From an uncultured Thomasclavelia sp. (GTDB taxonomy: Bacteria; Bacillota_I; Bacilli_A; Erysipelotrichales; Coprobacillaceae), in NCBI GenBank assembly GCA_910588165.1, contig CAJUOR010000009.1, positions 1 to 37,935 on the forward strand: DNA of 37,935 nucleotides, read 5' to 3'. The notes below the pieces were generated by a model. It searched no databases. It was not told where the DNA came from and worked only from the letters and a program-made list of their open reading frames with translations. A program made the position numbers and the translations under genes. Below, one piece after another: positions 15,933 to 25,323 of the stretch; the stretch's first letter is position 1, and every line of letters starts with the position of its first letter.

Positions 15933-17108
15933 TCAAGATTTTATTTCCTTTTTATACATGACCATTACGATTGCACTAATCAAAAAGAACAAAGCTGCGA
16001 TCAAAAATGGCATTTTGGGATCTAAATTATAGCTAAATCCTGCCATCAAGGCACCTACAATCATACCTAAAGCTTTCATTGAGTTAAAAAATCCCATAAT
16101 AACACCTTGCTTCGTTGAACAAGAGGCTTGAACACAAAGGTTTTGAATCAAAGGGATATAGAGAGAATTTACTGCAAAATAAAACATATTGATACTTAGC
16201 AACACAGCAATATTTTCTGCCTTTGTGAAGAAATACAGAGAACTAGCACAAAGTCCAAAAATAACAAAGAGCGAAGAATCCAATCTATTTTTTCTCTGAA
16301 GCCTTATACATACCGTCATATTTGCAAGAAATGAAATAACACCAACGGCTGCCTTCAGAATACCGTTATAGCTCGGTTTAAAATTAAAAATATCCTTGAT
16401 ATAATAATTGAATGACTGATCATACGCTGTACTTGCCAAAGAAGCAATAAAACAAGCACTGAAAATAAGTAATAAACACTTTGTCATTATCTGCTTACCA
16501 TCTACAATGGCACGCAACGGATTAGCCTCTTTTAACAGTTCTACTTGGCTCATACGCTGTAAATCCTCATTTTCTTTAACACATACAGCATACAAAATAC
16601 CAATCAATATCAGTAATCCTATTTGAATTAAAAATGATAACATAATATGTTGATCTCCAGCTATGCCGCCAATCAGATAGCCTAGTGTTGAACAAACAGT
16701 CATAATCGTTGTGTAATATGTCAAATTCTGTCCACGATGCGCATCATCACTTATGCGAATCAAATAGGAAAGAGCTGCAACAGTAAAACCGCTCATGCCT
16801 ACACCACCGATAAAACGAGCCACAATAATCATCGCTTCATTTTTCGCAATCATAAACATGAATTGTCCAAGCGCATAACCTAATACGCCAATCGTCATTT
16901 GCTTTCTTTCTCCAATAACTTTGGTCATTTTTCCCCAAAATGGCGAAAACAAAAACTGACCAAATGCCATTGCCGCATAAGCCACACCAAACATATAGTT
17001 ACCTAAATTAAGGTTCTTAATCAGTGTGGGCGTAACCGGGTGCGCCAAGTTATTGGCGATATTCTGAAAAACACTGAGAAAGAAAAAAATCATCATAGAT
17101 TTTTTCAT
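15933..17108 (-). CDS. MFS transporter
   Basis: 391 residues from ATG 17108 (GGGGGT upstream); a TTG 15 nt earlier is less likely. About 12 membrane helices are visible, with the MFS loop 2-3 signature (FSPFWGKMTKVIGERKQ) and a long middle loop (about 190-215) between the halves. It is last gene of the sugar run, 49 nt after the membrane protein. It resembles multidrug-type MFS exporters as much as sugar carriers, so a role in sugar or sugar-derivative efflux is only suggested by position. Confidence 0.88.
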   Translation of the reverse strand: MKKSMMIFFFLSVFQNIANNLAHPVTPTLIKNLNLGNYMFGVAYAAMAFGQFLFSPFWGKMTKVIGERKQMTIGVLGYALGQFMFMIAKNEAMIIVARFIGGVGMSGFTVAALSYLIRISDDAHRGQNLTYYTTIMTVCSTLGYLIGGIAGDQHIMLSFLIQIGLLILIGILYAVCVKENEDLQRMSQVELLKEANPLRAIVDGKQIMTKCLLLIFSACFIASLASTAYDQSFNYYIKDIFNFKPSYNGILKAAVGVISFLANMTVCIRLQRKNRLDSSLFVIFGLCASSLYFFTKAENIAVLLSINMFYFAVNSLYIPLIQNLCVQASCSTKQGVIMGFFNSMKALGMIVGALMAGFSYNLDPKMPFLIAALFFLISAIVMVMYKKEIKS

Positions 17109-17157
17109 TGTCTTTACCCCCAAAAGCGATGGTCAGCCTAAACTGACCATCTTCATC

Positions 17158-17919
17158 TTAATGTTTCATTTTTAAATAGTATACACCATAAGTGATGCCT
17201 GACACAATCATAATATAACTAACAACAAGCTGCATACCAACACTTTGGATCATATAACTTAAATTAGTAGAAAAATAAGGTTGGACTAGTGTTTCGTCAA
17301 TAATTGCCGCTGACTTCAATGTCGCATCAATTTGCGGAGCATATACAAAAACATTCAAAGCATAAACCAAAAGGCTGCCAACTAAAATAAATAATAATGT
17401 TTTCATAAGAATGTGCATAAAGATCTTTCGCGATTTAAGAAATAAATGCCCAGCATTTTTCAGACTTTTAGAAAGTGGTAGTTTCTCTTGCATTATCCCA
17501 AATAAAGTAAGGTGATTAACCACATTCAACAAAACTACAAGGATAAAAATCAACACAGGCAAGAAAATAAGGATTTCCTTTATCCGACTTAACCCTAGGA
17601 AAACTGCGACACCTAAGCCAAGAAGTATGCCATAAAGGATAAACAATGGTAAAAGTTTTTTTAAATAGGGTTGAAGCTGTAAAAGATTTTTTATTTTTAT
17701 AGGTTGTTCATGGAGTGCTTGGAGCATCAAAAGATTCAATCCGGCTTGAAAAAACAGATTCAAGGCAAATATGATAAGCAAAGGCAACAGCACCAAATTT
17801 CTCTGTTGAAATGCCAAAGATATCAATGAACATAAACCAGCCATAATCAAACATATTTTTAATAAACTTAAACGTGCTTGGCGAATCGTTTCATTCGCTT
17901 CAAATAGAATCTCTTTCAT
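17158..17919 (-). CDS. Unknown polytopic membrane protein
   Basis: 253 residues with about six hydrophobic helices (near 20-35, 42-62, 88-108, 115-135, 165-190 and 225-245). GGAGGAAAG precedes the ATG. The N-terminal region KEILFEANETIRQARLSLLK is amphipathic. I recognise no family. It starts 14 nt after the EIIA gene and precedes the MFS gene, so it is in the same operon. Accessory roles in uptake or membrane organisation are possible but unsupported. Confidence 0.75.
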   Translation of the reverse strand: MKEILFEANETIRQARLSLLKICLIMAGLCSLISLAFQQRNLVLLPLLIIFALNLFFQAGLNLLMLQALHEQPIKIKNLLQLQPYLKKLLPLFILYGILLGLGVAVFLGLSRIKEILIFLPVLIFILVVLLNVVNHLTLFGIMQEKLPLSKSLKNAGHLFLKSRKIFMHILMKTLLFILVGSLLVYALNVFVYAPQIDATLKSAAIIDETLVQPYFSTNLSYMIQSVGMQLVVSYIMIVSGITYGVYYLKMKH

Positions 17920-17933
17920 GATGCTCTTTCCTC

Positions 17934-18410
17934 CTATGCGGTAATGGCTAAAAAGCCCTCCTCTTTTGCCTCTACTTGTCCTTCTTTTAATAATTTAATT
18001 TTACGTTGATTCGCATTGGTTACAAGTATAGGACATACCATTGAAACCTGCTTTGCTTCAAAAAATTCACAATCAACTTCGGCAATTAAATCACCTTTTT
18101 TCACTTCCTGGTCCATTTCAATATAAACTTTAAACCCTTCACCTTTAAACTGAACAGTATCTAGTCCTAAGTGCAATAAATATTCATTACGATCATTACT
18201 TTTAATACCGATGGCATGCCCCGTTGGAAACAAAGCAACAATTTTGCCATTCACCGGAGCATACACTCGCCCATCATGCATATCAATCGCAAATCCATCA
18301 CCCATTGTTTTTTGGGCAAACACAGGATCGGGTATTTGATCAATTGTCATCAGCGTTCCGCTAAACGGGGCCGCAAAATCAACCGGTTTGGGTTTAAAAA
18401 ACTTAAACAT
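17934..18410 (-). CDS. PTS glucose-type EIIA
   Basis: 158 residues. Family motifs are present: APFSGTLMTIDQIPDPVFAQ, GDGFAID near 38-43, APVNGKI, H65 (TGHAIGI) and the phospho-accepting H80 (LLHLGLDTV). It takes phosphate from HPr and passes it to the IIB domain. The EIIBC encoded three genes upstream has no IIA domain, so this free EIIA is the natural partner. It starts 2 nt after nagA. Confidence 0.95.
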   Translation of the reverse strand: MFKFFKPKPVDFAAPFSGTLMTIDQIPDPVFAQKTMGDGFAIDMHDGRVYAPVNGKIVALFPTGHAIGIKSNDRNEYLLHLGLDTVQFKGEGFKVYIEMDQEVKKGDLIAEVDCEFFEAKQVSMVCPILVTNANQRKIKLLKEGQVEAKEEGFLAITA

Positions 18411-18412
18411 AC

Positions 18413-19621
18413 TTATTCCTCCATATAAACGTATTTTTTACCTAAACAATACGTTGCCTGAATTTCAAAATCTTTATTGACTGCCAGAATATCTGCATCT
18501 TTACCTACTTCTAAACTTCCTTTGCGATCATTGACACCAAGGTACCGTGCCGGATTTTCACTTGTGATTTTCAAGATCTCATGGACTGACGGGTGGACAT
18601 TCGCAATCAAATTCTGAATTGAACGTATGTAGCTTAATTCTAAATCACGAACATTTTTGTATTCTCTACGGTCGATACGTTGCGTTGTTCCATCATCATT
18701 TTTAATAATCAGATAATCCCCATCAGGAATAAAGGTCTGTTTACGAACATAATGATACTTCTCTTTCTTGATTAATGCCATGCCCCCACAATCTGTGGTC
18801 ATAATAATCTTATCTTTATTTTTAAGTTTCCATACAAGCGCAAAGGCTTCGGGTTTAACAGTCATACCTGTCTGCTTAGCAAACTCGCAATTCAAATCAT
18901 CAAAATACATCGCAGCTCCCGCAACTCCAAGTTCACGATGATGAAGCCCGCGCATTCCACTAAACATATGTGTTACGCCACCTAAACCATATTCTTTTAA
19001 ATCACGAATACATTCAAATGAAGCGGCACTATGACCGATATTGAGCTGAATTTGATTAGCTTTACAGAATTGAATCAATTCTTTCGCATTTGGCAATTCA
19101 GGAGCGATGGTCATTAACTTAATCACATGAGGCATTTTTTGAGCGTCCATAAACTGTTGCATAATTTGCATATCCGGATCAATACAGCATTCTTCACGTT
19201 GCATACCCTTGAACTCTTTATTGATAAACGGTCCTTCTAAATGAACACCAAGCAGCGTAGCTCCGTCATCACCTTGTAAAGACATAACTTCACTGGCGTT
19301 TTTGATACCTTCAATCAAATCCTCAATCGGTTCAGCACCCGATGTCGCTAAAAAGCTTGTTACACCTTCATACGGCAAATTTTTTCTCATCTCGTTAATA
19401 GAATGGATAGATTTATCATGATTGAAGCTTCCCGTTCCCCAACCATGAATATGTTGATCAATAAAACCGGGAATAATTAAATCGTCTGTATGGTCTTCAA
19501 TATGTGCACCATTTTCAACTTGTTGAACTAAAGCACAAATCTTACCATTGTCAATTTGTAAATAGCCACTTTTTTTAATTTGGTTTGGTAAATAAATATG
19601 ATTTGATTTGATATAAAACAT
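18413..19621 (-). CDS. nagA: N-acetylglucosamine-6-phosphate deacetylase
   Basis: 402 residues. Motifs of NagA are in order: PGFIDQHIHGWG (HxH metal site), HLEGPFINKEFKG, NIGHSAAS, THMFSGMRGLHHRELGVAG and the catalytic Asp in TTDCGGM. It removes acetate from GlcNAc-6-P to give GlcN-6-P. Its location between a GH4 phospho-glycosidase and an EIIA gene is uncommon. It suggests that the operon handles a GlcNAc-containing disaccharide, which GH4 cuts and NagA then deacetylates. No nagB is in the window. Confidence 0.94.
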   Translation of the reverse strand: MFYIKSNHIYLPNQIKKSGYLQIDNGKICALVQQVENGAHIEDHTDDLIIPGFIDQHIHGWGTGSFNHDKSIHSINEMRKNLPYEGVTSFLATSGAEPIEDLIEGIKNASEVMSLQGDDGATLLGVHLEGPFINKEFKGMQREECCIDPDMQIMQQFMDAQKMPHVIKLMTIAPELPNAKELIQFCKANQIQLNIGHSAASFECIRDLKEYGLGGVTHMFSGMRGLHHRELGVAGAAMYFDDLNCEFAKQTGMTVKPEAFALVWKLKNKDKIIMTTDCGGMALIKKEKYHYVRKQTFIPDGDYLIIKNDDGTTQRIDRREYKNVRDLELSYIRSIQNLIANVHPSVHEILKITSENPARYLGVNDRKGSLEVGKDADILAVNKDFEIQATYCLGKKYVYMEE

Positions 19622-19625
19622 TTTC

Positions 19626-20960
19626 CTAATCCCTCTTTTCCAATGTCCAATAATCTTTATTAGCTTCCATTAAATCGTCCAAGACCATTTTGGCCTTATC
19701 AAAACTATTTACTGTTCGATTCAGGGCTAAAGCTTGAAGGGCCTTCGTGTAATCTTTTTCAATCCACGCTTCACACGTCAAGCGTTCATAAGCATATTGA
19801 TTTTCCATTAAACCTTTATAGAAAGGCGAAATCGATCCGTAAGGAATAGGTTTAACACCGTCTTTTCCTAATGTTCCCGCAACTTCGACAATTGCATCTT
19901 GCGAAAAGTTATCAATCAATCCCGTATTTTTAGCCATCACAACAAACTCATTATTCAAATCATAGGCAATAGATTCTGCAACCTCTACCATCATAGAGCC
20001 AAACACCGGTGATGTCAAGACTTCAATATCTTCCAATGAATCCTTACCAATGGCTTTAGCACAAACGTCCCATACCTCTTTTTCACGTGTTTGAAGTGTT
20101 TCATCTGCCCGTGTAAACAACGGATCGCTTTCTTTCACAATTTCGTCAGCATAGAAATAATATTGTAAATACGTTGTCGGAATAAATTCATCAACACAAT
20201 TCATCATTTTATTGACACGTAAATATGTATCTAACCATGACTTTGTACGCTGTTCGGCATTATATGGTTTGAATGCATGATTTTTTAAATAATCACGTAG
20301 TTGATCAAAATAATCATTGCCCTCTACATCATATAACTTCGTAAACCAACCGAAATGGTTCAAGCCGAAGTAACGGGTACGAAGTTTCTTTGGATCAACA
20401 TTAACTATTTTCGCAAAACTTACCATCATAGAATAAGGCTGATCACACATATTGATAATACGCTTATCATCCGGAAACAACATATCCAAAGCTAAGCCGA
20501 CAATAGCGGCAGGATTGGTATAATTTAAAATCCAAGTATCTTTTGAATATTTACGTACACACTCGACCATTTCCTTCATACCGCCAATAGAGCGCATTCC
20601 ATAAGCAAAGCCTCCCGGTCCGCACGTTTCTTGGCCAACCAAACCATACTTCAATGGAATTTTCTCATCATAAGAACGCATTGCATTCTGTCCGACACGC
20701 ATTTGACAGAAAACGAAATCACAAGCACAATATGCCTCGTCCATATTGTCTGTGACAACAATTTGCGTGTCTTTAGACATACAGCGAATAAGCAAGGTGC
20801 AATAATCTTCAATCTTTTTAAAGCGTTCTAAATCTAAATCAAAGAAGATAACTTTTTTTACAGGAAAACGATCTTTCATTGTCATTAGTGTTCCTATCAG
20901 GGCAGGTGTTCTACAACTTCCCGCACCTGAAATAGTTATGGTTTTCGGTTCTCTTTTCAT
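19626..20960 (-). CDS. glvA: GH4 phospho-glucosidase (GlvA-type)
   Basis: 444 residues. The NAD-binding start (TISGAGSCRTPALIGTL), GLVGQETCGPGGFAYGMRS and NYTNPAA are typical of GlvA-like family 4 glycosidases. The metal ligands are C172 (NMCDQP) and H202 (LNHFGW), at the positions known in B. subtilis GlvA. It uses NAD+ and Mn2+ and a redox mechanism on 6-phospho-alpha-glucosides (maltose-6-P type). It lies 4 nt after the EIIBC gene, fully in line with that. A modified substrate is possible because nagA follows. Confidence 0.92.
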   Translation of the reverse strand: MKREPKTITISGAGSCRTPALIGTLMTMKDRFPVKKVIFFDLDLERFKKIEDYCTLLIRCMSKDTQIVVTDNMDEAYCACDFVFCQMRVGQNAMRSYDEKIPLKYGLVGQETCGPGGFAYGMRSIGGMKEMVECVRKYSKDTWILNYTNPAAIVGLALDMLFPDDKRIINMCDQPYSMMVSFAKIVNVDPKKLRTRYFGLNHFGWFTKLYDVEGNDYFDQLRDYLKNHAFKPYNAEQRTKSWLDTYLRVNKMMNCVDEFIPTTYLQYYFYADEIVKESDPLFTRADETLQTREKEVWDVCAKAIGKDSLEDIEVLTSPVFGSMMVEVAESIAYDLNNEFVVMAKNTGLIDNFSQDAIVEVAGTLGKDGVKPIPYGSISPFYKGLMENQYAYERLTCEAWIEKDYTKALQALALNRTVNSFDKAKMVLDDLMEANKDYWTLEKRD

Positions 20961-20964
20961 ACTT

Positions 20965-22518
20965 TCATCGCCTCAATTCATCATCAACGGCGTTACGGAT
21001 AAATTCGACCAATGGTCCAAACACAATATGAATGTGTTTTGTCGTTGGGAAGAAAATACCTGCACAGCCTGATTTTTTCAATAAATCCTTATCGATTTTC
21101 TTATTGTCATTGATATCTATTCTTAAACGTGTAATACAGTTATCCACTGTTCCGATATTTGCCGGACCACCTAAGCCCTCAACGACAATTTTCGCAATTT
21201 CATCGTAACGTTTTTCACGAATCAAAATATTATCCGCACTTGGTTCATCTTCACGTCCCGGTGTTTTGACATCAAATTTCACAATCCACCATTTAAATAA
21301 GAAATAATAAACCACGAAGCTAATAATACCTACAATAACGATATTGATCCAATTTGAATTCTTATACATGACCCCAAAAATCAAGAAATCAAATACCGTC
21401 CCTCGAATATACCCGACAGCAGTTCCCATAAAATAAAGTGCCAATGAACCTATCGTTCCCAAAAGGGCATAAAGCACATATAAGCCCGGTGCAATAAATA
21501 AGAATGTAAATTCAAGCGGTTCTGTAACGTTTCCTAAAGCAGCTGTCAACACAGATGTTACAATTAAAGATTTTGCGAGTGCCTTGTTTTCTGCATAGGA
21601 CGTATGATACATCGCCAATCCGATTGCCGGGAAAATAAACATTGTACGAACCATTTGATTTTGCGCCCCAAAACGTGTTAGTTCAGGCATCGATGACCAA
21701 TATTCACTATCCGGACCAAGATTAAATAAAATCTCATTCATAGCATCTAAATAACCGATATAAGTCTGACCGTTAATCATATAAGTTCCACCGGCTTCAG
21801 TAAAACGAAGCATCGCATTCCATACATGGTGTAAACCAAACGGAATCATCATACGATTGACAAACCCTGATAAAACCGGTCCCAAGATTTTATGAAGCAA
21901 TAGACCTGATAAACTGCTACAAAAAGCAATAAAATACTGCCAAAAGAATGGAAGAATCATTCCGATAGCCACACAGATAACCATTGAAATCAACGGTACT
22001 GACTTCTTACCTGAGAAAAAGGCAAATGCAACCGGGAGCTGTAAATTATAGAATTTATCGGATGCCCACGACGCAACGACCCCGGCGATAATACCGCCAA
22101 GGACATTCACGTTCACCGTCTGAATGCCAAGCACTACAGCTTGTCCGCCAACGGCAATATTTCCTTCTGTAATCAATTGTCCTGTTGCTCCCAACCAAAC
22201 TTTCATTGAGATTAACAAAATTAAGTAAGACATTACTGATGAGAAAACAGCAATTCCCTTATCTCTTTTTGCCATGCCATAGGCTACGCCCATCGCAAAC
22301 ATAATCGGAATATTTCCGAAAATTAAATCTGAAATTTGTCGTATGCTTGTGAAAATCAACTGAATTGTCGGATTTCCAAGAAACGGCAAAGCTTCAATCA
22401 TGTAAGACTGTGTAAAGGCTCCCGATAACCCTAAAAGCAGTCCCACCGGTGCCATGACCCCAATCGGTAATAACAAAGAGCGGCCAAAGCGTTGAATTTC
22501 TTCACTATATTTTTTCAT
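20965..22518 (-). CDS. glvC: PTS EIIBC, alpha-glucoside type (GlvC/MalP-like)
   Basis: 517 residues. About ten membrane helices form the EIIC part (GVMAPVGLLLGLSGAF, then FGLHHVWNAMLRFTEAGGTY and GNVTEPLEFTFLFIAPGLYVLYALL). A cytosolic EIIB domain follows with phospho-accepting C461 in TVDNCITRLRIDI. There is no EIIA domain; that is encoded separately. AGGAGGAGAG precedes the ATG. It imports and phosphorylates an alpha-glucoside or a related disaccharide. It is the first gene of the operon, behind a short leader. Confidence 0.94.
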   Translation of the reverse strand: MKKYSEEIQRFGRSLLLPIGVMAPVGLLLGLSGAFTQSYMIEALPFLGNPTIQLIFTSIRQISDLIFGNIPIMFAMGVAYGMAKRDKGIAVFSSVMSYLILLISMKVWLGATGQLITEGNIAVGGQAVVLGIQTVNVNVLGGIIAGVVASWASDKFYNLQLPVAFAFFSGKKSVPLISMVICVAIGMILPFFWQYFIAFCSSLSGLLLHKILGPVLSGFVNRMMIPFGLHHVWNAMLRFTEAGGTYMINGQTYIGYLDAMNEILFNLGPDSEYWSSMPELTRFGAQNQMVRTMFIFPAIGLAMYHTSYAENKALAKSLIVTSVLTAALGNVTEPLEFTFLFIAPGLYVLYALLGTIGSLALYFMGTAVGYIRGTVFDFLIFGVMYKNSNWINIVIVGIISFVVYYFLFKWWIVKFDVKTPGREDEPSADNILIREKRYDEIAKIVVEGLGGPANIGTVDNCITRLRIDINDNKKIDKDLLKKSGCAGIFFPTTKHIHIVFGPLVEFIRNAVDDELRR

Positions 22519-22542
22519 ATTCTCTCTCCTCCTTCTAGCTCA

Positions 22543-22571
22543 AATATACTAATTTCCAAACATAAATTCAA
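22543..22571 (-). promoter_or_regulatory. Promoter of the glvC-glvA-nagA operon
   Basis: On the minus strand TTGAAT (22566-22571), 17-nt spacer, TATATT (22543-22548). The ribosome site begins soon after the expected start of transcription, so the leader is very short. Confidence 0.65.
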
Positions 22572-22602
22572 TAGGGATACCACTTATTTCCGACAGACTT
22601 AT

Positions 22603-22627
22603 TGACCTTGGTCACAAAAAATGACCA
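22603..22627. promoter_or_regulatory. TGACC/GGTCA repeat, possible RpiR-family operator
   Basis: TGACC-TT-GGTCA (22603-22614) is an inverted repeat, with a further TGACCA at 22622-22627. It lies about 30 nt upstream of the -35 box of glvC. Upstream placement fits activation by the adjacent RpiR-type regulator; binding is not shown. Confidence 0.45.
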
Positions 22628-22631
22628 TAGA

Positions 22632-22663
22632 AAAAAGGCTTTCACATTTGATTGTGAAGAGCC
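22632..22663 (-). terminator. Terminator overlapping the rpiR-type gene end
   Basis: Read on the minus strand, GGCTcTTCACA pairs with TGTGAAaGCC and TTTTTT follows. The upstream arm is formed by the last codons of the gene. Confidence 0.8.
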
Positions 22664-23385
22664 ATTTTAACATAATGAATCAAAAGATCGATGACAGTAA
22701 ACATACCAATACGAGTAACTATATCGTTCACTTTCGTATCAGCTGTAGGACTTGAACAAAAAAGAGCGACATCACTATATTGATTTAAAGGACTATTAGT
22801 AAATGCTGTCAAGGATATAAGCGAGTTGCCATATGCTTTGACAAGCTTTGCTGTTTCAACGATAATCGGAGTATGACCGGATAGAGAAATTGCCAACAGC
22901 ACTTCCTCATGAGTCATTTGCTTGGCGATAATACTTAACAGATTATAATCAGGAATATTGATACATTTCACATTTAGTGTCAACAACAAGTGACTAAAAT
23001 AGCTTCCTACCGCCTTACTTGTCCCTCGTGAAACAACATAGACACATTTTGCTTTCGCAATCATTTCAGCTGTTTTCACCATCGTTTCAGGTTTGTTCAA
23101 GTGTACTGTTCGTGAAACATTGCTGATAATGGAGTTCTCAACATTCTCCAAACTTTCAATCGGTTCAATCTTATTTTGATTCTTTAAATAGAATTTAAGA
23201 TCATTATAACCTTCAAAGCCTAGCTTCTGTGACATATTAATGACAACTGTTTTGGAAACACCGCATTGGTCCGCTAGTTTTTGACAAGTCATTTTTTGAA
23301 CAAGCGCCAAGTGATCTAATATATAGTGAAGTAAAACTCGTTCACTGCTTGTCAACAATTCATAATTTTCAGTATAAAACTCCAT
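22642..23385 (-). CDS. RpiR-family transcription regulator
   Basis: 247 residues. An N-terminal HTH (MTCQKLADQCGVSKTVVINMSQKLGFEGYNDLKFYL, about 34-68) is followed by a SIS sugar-phosphate-binding domain (AKCVYVVSRGTSKAVGSYFSHLL, then LAISLSGHTPIIVETAKLV). Such regulators sense phosphorylated sugars. The gene lies directly upstream of the glvC operon but is closed off by its own terminator. B. subtilis GlvR of this family activates the same kind of operon, so an activator role is likely. Confidence 0.92.
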   Translation of the reverse strand: MEFYTENYELLTSSERVLLHYILDHLALVQKMTCQKLADQCGVSKTVVINMSQKLGFEGYNDLKFYLKNQNKIEPIESLENVENSIISNVSRTVHLNKPETMVKTAEMIAKAKCVYVVSRGTSKAVGSYFSHLLLTLNVKCINIPDYNLLSIIAKQMTHEEVLLAISLSGHTPIIVETAKLVKAYGNSLISLTAFTNSPLNQYSDVALFCSSPTADTKVNDIVTRIGMFTVIDLLIHYVKMALHNQM

Positions 23386-23678
23386 TCTTCCACCCCCAAA
23401 ATAAACATCATCATTAAAAACTACTCATATAACTTATCTTTTATTATACTGAATTGCATCACAATAGTACATCATCTCTTTATTAACGTTGTAGTGCTAT
23501 CATTGATATAAGAAAAATCTATATAATAAAATTTCCTTATTTTCAGTATAATTGATTACGACCAAATAAACAATCAAAAGATTTGAATAACCTTATAATA
23601 TTATAATAAAAATAGATGTCCATTGAAATGAGCTAAAGATATTATACATAAAAATCATCATACTTCTAAAAGGAAACT
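23386..23678. other. Long intergenic region between GH1 and rpiR-type genes
   Basis: About 290 very AT-rich bases. TATAAT on the minus strand at about 23442-23447 may serve the rpiR-type gene, but no convincing -35 is seen. Several further AT-rich -10-like stretches occur. No ORF, tRNA or riboswitch could be recognised. Confidence 0.5.
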
Positions 23679-23680
23679 AA

Positions 23681-23714
23681 AAAAGGTGGAGTTAGTCATC
23701 TAACTTCACCTTTT
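23681..23714 (-). terminator. Terminator after the GH1 gene
   Basis: AAAAGGTGGAGTTAG (23681-23695) pairs with CTAACTTCACCTTTT (23700-23714) with one mismatch. A/T runs at both sides allow it to act in both directions. Confidence 0.85.
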
Positions 23715-23730
23715 GTTATGAGTATTAAAA

Positions 23731-25203
23731 CTAGTCTAAATCTTCGCCGTTGCTCGCAATAACTTTTTTATACCAATAGAAAGAATCTTTACGAATACGA
23801 GCCATGTCTTTTAAATCAAATTCATCACGATTAACATAGATAAAACCGTAACGTTTCGTAATACCTTGGTGTGTGGAAATCAAGTCAATTGCAGACCAAG
23901 GAGAATATCCCATTAAATGAACTCCATCGGTAATAGCTTCTTGACAAGCACGAATATGTTGACGTAGGTAATCAATACGATAATCATCGTGAATTTTGCC
24001 ATCTTCTGTTAAGGTATCAGGAACACCACAACCATTTTCGGTAATGAGTAATGGCAAATGGTATCTTTCCCATAATTGACGTAATGTCACACGTAACCCA
24101 ACCGGATCAATCCCCATACCATAACTTGTCTGTTGCTGTAAAGGGTTTTTAACACTAACCGCAATTCCCGGTTCCGTCATCATACCTGTCATAAAGTCAG
24201 CCATACGACGACGATCTTCTTCATGATCTCCAGTGCTTGAATTCTCAGCCATTTTAGCCATTGAAGCTGCGTTCATTTTTTCCTTTGCTGCCAATCCTTC
24301 CTCATTAGAAACGTACTTAACAGTTGACCCACCATAGTAGTTAAACGCAATAAAATCAGGATGAGCGGCTTTCATAACAGCCATATCTTCTACTGTAACA
24401 TCCGGCATACAGTCACGTTGTGTTAAATAAACTTTAAATGCTTCCGGATATTCCCCAAAACAAATCGTATCTAAATATAAACGATTACGTAACTGATCAT
24501 AATCCATCGCAGCTAAAGTATCTAATGGAGATGAAGTTAGTGGGTAAACACAAGTAATGTTTGGTGCAGGGGCAATCCATGAATCGCAAAGCTCATGACA
24601 ACGAATAGTCGCTTTCGCCATAGCCACTAACATATGGTGATTAGCTTGATATTTTTCTTTATCTGTTTTATATCCGCCCATATTAAACATCGTCATCATA
24701 TTTTGTTCGTTAATAGTTAAGAAATACTTTACTTTAGGTCCATATTCTTTAAAACATACTTCACAATAGCGCACGAAATCTTCGATACACTGACGTGAAA
24801 TCCACCCACCGTATTTCTTCTGTAAAGCGTCCGGCAAATCAAAATGATACAAGGTAATCACAGGTTCAATGCCATACTTTAAACATTCATCAATCATTTC
24901 ATGATAATGAGCAACACCCTTAGGGTTAATTTCCCCATCTCCATCAGGAATAAGGCGAGGCCAAGCAACTGAAAAACGGTATTCTTTAAATCCCATTTCC
25001 GCCATTAAAGCAATGTCCTCTTTAAATCTGTGATAATGATCTGAACATACTTTCCAATCTGTAACGCCCTTCATTAAAGGTGCTGTATCTTGAACAGATG
25101 GCCCTTTGCCATCTTCGTCCCATGCACCTTCTACCTGATACGCTGATGTACTAGCTCCCCATAAAAAGTCCTTGGGAAAAGGTTTTAATTTTAAATGTTC
25201 CAT
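23731..25203 (-). CDS. GH1 6-phospho-beta-glucosidase
   Basis: 490 residues. DFLWGASTSAYQVEGAWDEDGKGPS opens the (beta/alpha)8 barrel. The acid/base is E166 (TINEQN) and the nucleophile E389 (LLITENGCG). It ends with the GH1 pattern GYSPWSAIDLISTHQGITKRYGFIYVNRD; the Lys-x-Tyr piece is typical of phospho-substrate binding. It would hydrolyse cellobiose-6-P- or arbutin-6-P-like substrates. No PTS gene lies beside it, so its transporter must be elsewhere. AAGGAGG precedes the ATG. Confidence 0.95.
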   Translation of the reverse strand: MEHLKLKPFPKDFLWGASTSAYQVEGAWDEDGKGPSVQDTAPLMKGVTDWKVCSDHYHRFKEDIALMAEMGFKEYRFSVAWPRLIPDGDGEINPKGVAHYHEMIDECLKYGIEPVITLYHFDLPDALQKKYGGWISRQCIEDFVRYCEVCFKEYGPKVKYFLTINEQNMMTMFNMGGYKTDKEKYQANHHMLVAMAKATIRCHELCDSWIAPAPNITCVYPLTSSPLDTLAAMDYDQLRNRLYLDTICFGEYPEAFKVYLTQRDCMPDVTVEDMAVMKAAHPDFIAFNYYGGSTVKYVSNEEGLAAKEKMNAASMAKMAENSSTGDHEEDRRRMADFMTGMMTEPGIAVSVKNPLQQQTSYGMGIDPVGLRVTLRQLWERYHLPLLITENGCGVPDTLTEDGKIHDDYRIDYLRQHIRACQEAITDGVHLMGYSPWSAIDLISTHQGITKRYGFIYVNRDEFDLKDMARIRKDSFYWYKKVIASNGEDLD

Positions 25204-25233
25204 TTGATGATTTCCTCCTTATATATACTAACT

Positions 25234-25242
25234 ATTATAACA
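25234..25242 (-). promoter_or_regulatory. Extended -10 promoter of the GH1 gene
   Basis: The minus strand reads TGT-TATAAT, an extended -10. A proper -35 is weak (TAGTTA at 17 nt). Confidence 0.55.
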
Positions 25243-25244
25243 GA

Positions 25245-25258
25245 TGTAAGCGTTTATA
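25245..25258. promoter_or_regulatory. cre site (CcpA operator) at the GH1 promoter
   Basis: TGTAAGCGTTTATA matches the cre consensus except for T in place of C near its end. It lies next to the -10 box, inside the spacer region, the right place for catabolite repression. Confidence 0.65.
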
Positions 25259-25323
25259 ACTAGTGTTTTTTATTTGTCAACTTACAAACTTACTCCTTTC
25301 ACCATTTAATCAAAGCATATGAA

